From Syntrophaceticus sp050949745 (GTDB lineage Bacteria; Bacillota; DSM-12270; Thermacetogeniales; Thermacetogeniaceae): DNA of 64,000 nt. The notes under the pieces were generated by a model. It searched no databases. It worked only from the letters and a program-made list of their open reading frames with translations, and was not told where the DNA came from. Where the stretch lies: assembly GCA_050949745.1 (NCBI GenBank), contig JBMNGF010000018.1, positions 162,364 to 226,363 on the forward strand, in the 5' to 3' direction. Below, piece after piece: positions 62,501 through 64,000 of the stretch. Position 1 is the first letter of the stretch, and each line of letters starts with the position of its first letter. Made by a program: the position numbers and the translations under genes.

Positions 62501-62621
62501 TGAACAGATCTCTATAATAGCTACAAAATTGGAGCAGAACGAGCAGAACGATAACGCTAGATCTCAGCGTCCAGTGCGGCTGGACATATAATTAATGCAA
62601 CAGGGAGACAAGGCACCTAAC

Positions 62622-62643
62622 AAGGTGTTATTGTCACCTTTTT
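62622..62643 (+). terminator. Terminator upstream of greA
   Basis: AAGGTG (62622-62627) pairs with CACCTT (62635-62640) with a 7-nt loop and is followed by TTTG. It ends the dehydrogenase-like unit. Confidence 0.6.
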
Positions 62644-62753
62644 GATCTAGGGGGTGGGCATTCTTCTGATATATATTTTTGTGATTGTGACCGAATAATA
62701 AATTGACGAGGGTCATAAGATTTAAGTAAATTTCGATCAAGGGAGAGATAAGA

Positions 62754-63230
62754 TTGCCAGAAAATGAGGTTCTTTTAACAGGAGATGGGGTTAAAAGACT
62801 GGAAGATGAGCTGCATCTTTTAAAATCTGTTAAACGGCGGGAGGTTGCCGACCGCATTCGTACAGCTATCGATTTTGGCGATATCTCTGAGAATTCAGAA
62901 TATGAAGAAGCAAAAAATGAGCAAGCCTTTATCGAAGGCAGGATAATACAATTAGAGAAAATGCTGCGCTATGCACGGATTATCGATACCAGTGAGCTGC
63001 CTCCTGACACGGTTGGTATAGGTTGTACGGTTCTTTTAAAAGATCAGGATACCGATGATAACATTGAGTATACCATTGTGGGAAGTGCAGAGGCTGATCC
63101 TGCTGATTGTAAGATTTCTAATAAATCGCCGGTAGGTAAGGCCATTTTAGGGAAAAAAGTCGGTTCAGCAGTAGAAATCAAAGTGCCTGCCGGAACTCTA
63201 AGGTATTGTATTCTGGATATTCGTCGCTAG
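62754..63230 (+). CDS. greA: Transcription elongation factor GreA
   Basis: 158 aa from a TTG with GGGAGAG 6 nt upstream, the normal GreA length. The N-terminal coiled coil (LTGDGVKRLEDELHLLKSVKRREVADRIRTA) carries the acidic tip DFGDISENSEYEEAK, and the C-terminal FKBP-like domain contains SPVGKAILGKKVG. GreA enters the secondary channel of stalled RNA polymerase and stimulates transcript cleavage. It is followed 54 nt later by lysS, a conserved pairing in Bacillota. Confidence 0.97.
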   Translation: MPENEVLLTGDGVKRLEDELHLLKSVKRREVADRIRTAIDFGDISENSEYEEAKNEQAFIEGRIIQLEKMLRYARIIDTSELPPDTVGIGCTVLLKDQDTDDNIEYTIVGSAEADPADCKISNKSPVGKAILGKKVGSAVEIKVPAGTLRYCILDIRR

Positions 63231-63284
63231 GTATCAAATGCCGCATCCTTCATTGGTTGAAATAGAAATAGGAGGAGTTTTTTT

Positions 63285-64000
63285 ATGCCTGATGGCAGTA
63301 GGGAAGAGTCACCAGATATTTTTGGCGTACGGTTAGAAAAAATTGCAGAACTAAAATCTAATGGTGTAGAACCTTTTGGCAAAAGATTTCCGGTGCAGCA
63401 TCATATAGCACAAATTATTTATGATTTTTCTGATTATGAGGACCGAGAGGTCACAATTGCCGGGCGTCTGACTGCTAAAAGAGGGCACGGTAAAGCAAGT
63501 TTTGGTGATTTACAGGACTTTTCGGGAAAAATCCAGGTTTATGCTAGGCTTAATGATCTAGGCAGTGATGCTTACGACTTGTATAAGAAGCTGGATATCG
63601 GGGATATCATCGGTGTTCAGGGAACAGTATTTCGCACCAGAAGAGACGAAATTACGGTAGCTATTAAAAGTTTTGAGCTATTATCGAAATCGCTGCGCCC
63701 TCTTCCAGAGAAATGGCATGGCTTGAAAGATATCGATCTGCGTTACAGACAGCGTTATCTGGATTTAATAGTCAATCCGGGTGTAAAGGATGTTTTCTTG
63801 AAGAGGATCGAGATTATACGTGCTATCCGTCATTATCTTGAAGAGCGGGATTTTCTTGAAGTTGAAACACCTATGATGCAGCCGGTGGCTGGCGGTGCGG
63901 CAGCACGTCCTTTTATCACTCATCATAATGCCTTAGATATGGATCTTTATTTGCGTATTGCTCCGGAACTGTATCTTAAAAGGCTATTGGTGGGAGGGTT
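63285..64000 (+). CDS. lysS: Lysyl-tRNA synthetase, class II (3' truncated by window edge)
   Basis: The ATG at 63285 has AGGAGGAG about 7 nt upstream and the frame is open to the window end (238 codons). It shows the anticodon-binding OB fold (VTIAGRLTAKRGHGKASFGDLQDFSGKIQVY) and the start of the catalytic domain, with motif 1 (IIRAIRHYLEERDFLEVETPMMQPVAGGAAARPF) and RIAPELYLKRLLVGG, a class II LysRS hallmark. It charges tRNA-Lys. Likely co-transcribed with greA. Confidence 0.95.
   Translation, partial: MPDGSREESPDIFGVRLEKIAELKSNGVEPFGKRFPVQHHIAQIIYDFSDYEDREVTIAGRLTAKRGHGKASFGDLQDFSGKIQVYARLNDLGSDAYDLYKKLDIGDIIGVQGTVFRTRRDEITVAIKSFELLSKSLRPLPEKWHGLKDIDLRYRQRYLDLIVNPGVKDVFLKRIEIIRAIRHYLEERDFLEVETPMMQPVAGGAAARPFITHHNALDMDLYLRIAPELYLKRLLVGG

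Noticed and set aside
1..64000. CRISPR array, tRNA or rRNA genes
   Set aside because: No regularly spaced identical repeats and no recognisable tRNA or rRNA sequence was seen by eye; a tRNAscan-SE/CRISPR search would be decisive.

Overview
The window looks like a chromosome segment from an anaerobic, moderately low-GC member of the Bacillota (class Clostridia, in the Desulfitobacterium/Desulfotomaculum/Dethiobacter sense). The basis is gene content: a greA-lysS pair, a DUF134/DUF5320 cluster, a PAS-type sigma-54 activator beside a Tat-exported flavoprotein, strong AGGAGG ribosome sites with frequent TTG/GTG starts, and intrinsic terminators. No rRNA, tRNA or CRISPR array was seen. Genus assignment is inference.

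Layout. 1-8.5 kb: the end of a LysR regulator, then larC and larB (nickel-pincer cofactor synthesis), an iron-sulfur aldo/keto reductase, two MFS carriers and an SDR dehydrogenase arranged around a repeat-bearing divergent region. 8.7-11.1 kb: a WYL regulator, a DUF4352 lipoprotein and a small membrane protein next to an elaborate palindromic element. 11.8-14.7 kb: a three-gene ABC importer behind a leader that ends in an intrinsic terminator. 15-22 kb: a Tat flavoprotein, a sigma-54 activator, and a sigma-54 promoter driving an N-carbamoyl amidohydrolase and a hydantoinase, probably one hydantoin-type catabolic unit, followed by a cupin protein and a secreted serpin. 23.8-29.1 kb: a riboswitch-like leader (Moco-type by my reading) with mutually exclusive antiterminator and terminator, followed by a FecBCD-type ABC transporter, a radical SAM enzyme and an unrecognised protein.

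29.2-41 kb is a defence/scrap island: hicBA, a complete four-gene Wadjet-type anti-plasmid SMC system (jetABCD, the DUF2397/2398/2399 subtype) whose jetC carries a one-base frameshift, then fragments of a HEPN protein, an MFS pump, a VapBC pair and a serpin. 41-47 kb: a BNR-repeat membrane protein and a BceRS-BceAB antimicrobial-peptide resistance module; bceA is frameshifted and bceB is in pieces. 47-57 kb: alpha-glucan and trehalose metabolism (GH13 with a 5' frameshift, GH57, treZ, a TreT-like transferase, malQ). 57-64 kb: an MBL-fold hydrolase, the DUF134/DUF5320 cluster, an HTH regulator with two dehydrogenase-like proteins, greA and the start of lysS.

Two layers overlie the genes. One is a family of short palindromic REP-like elements (arms TGTGGCA/TGCCACA, core near GAAACGTCCC, plus a GAACCGTCCC variant) scattered between genes. 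The other is partial duplication: three serpin fragments, a copy of the promoter and 5' end of the BNR gene, and a WYL-regulator fragment show recent shuffling and decay.
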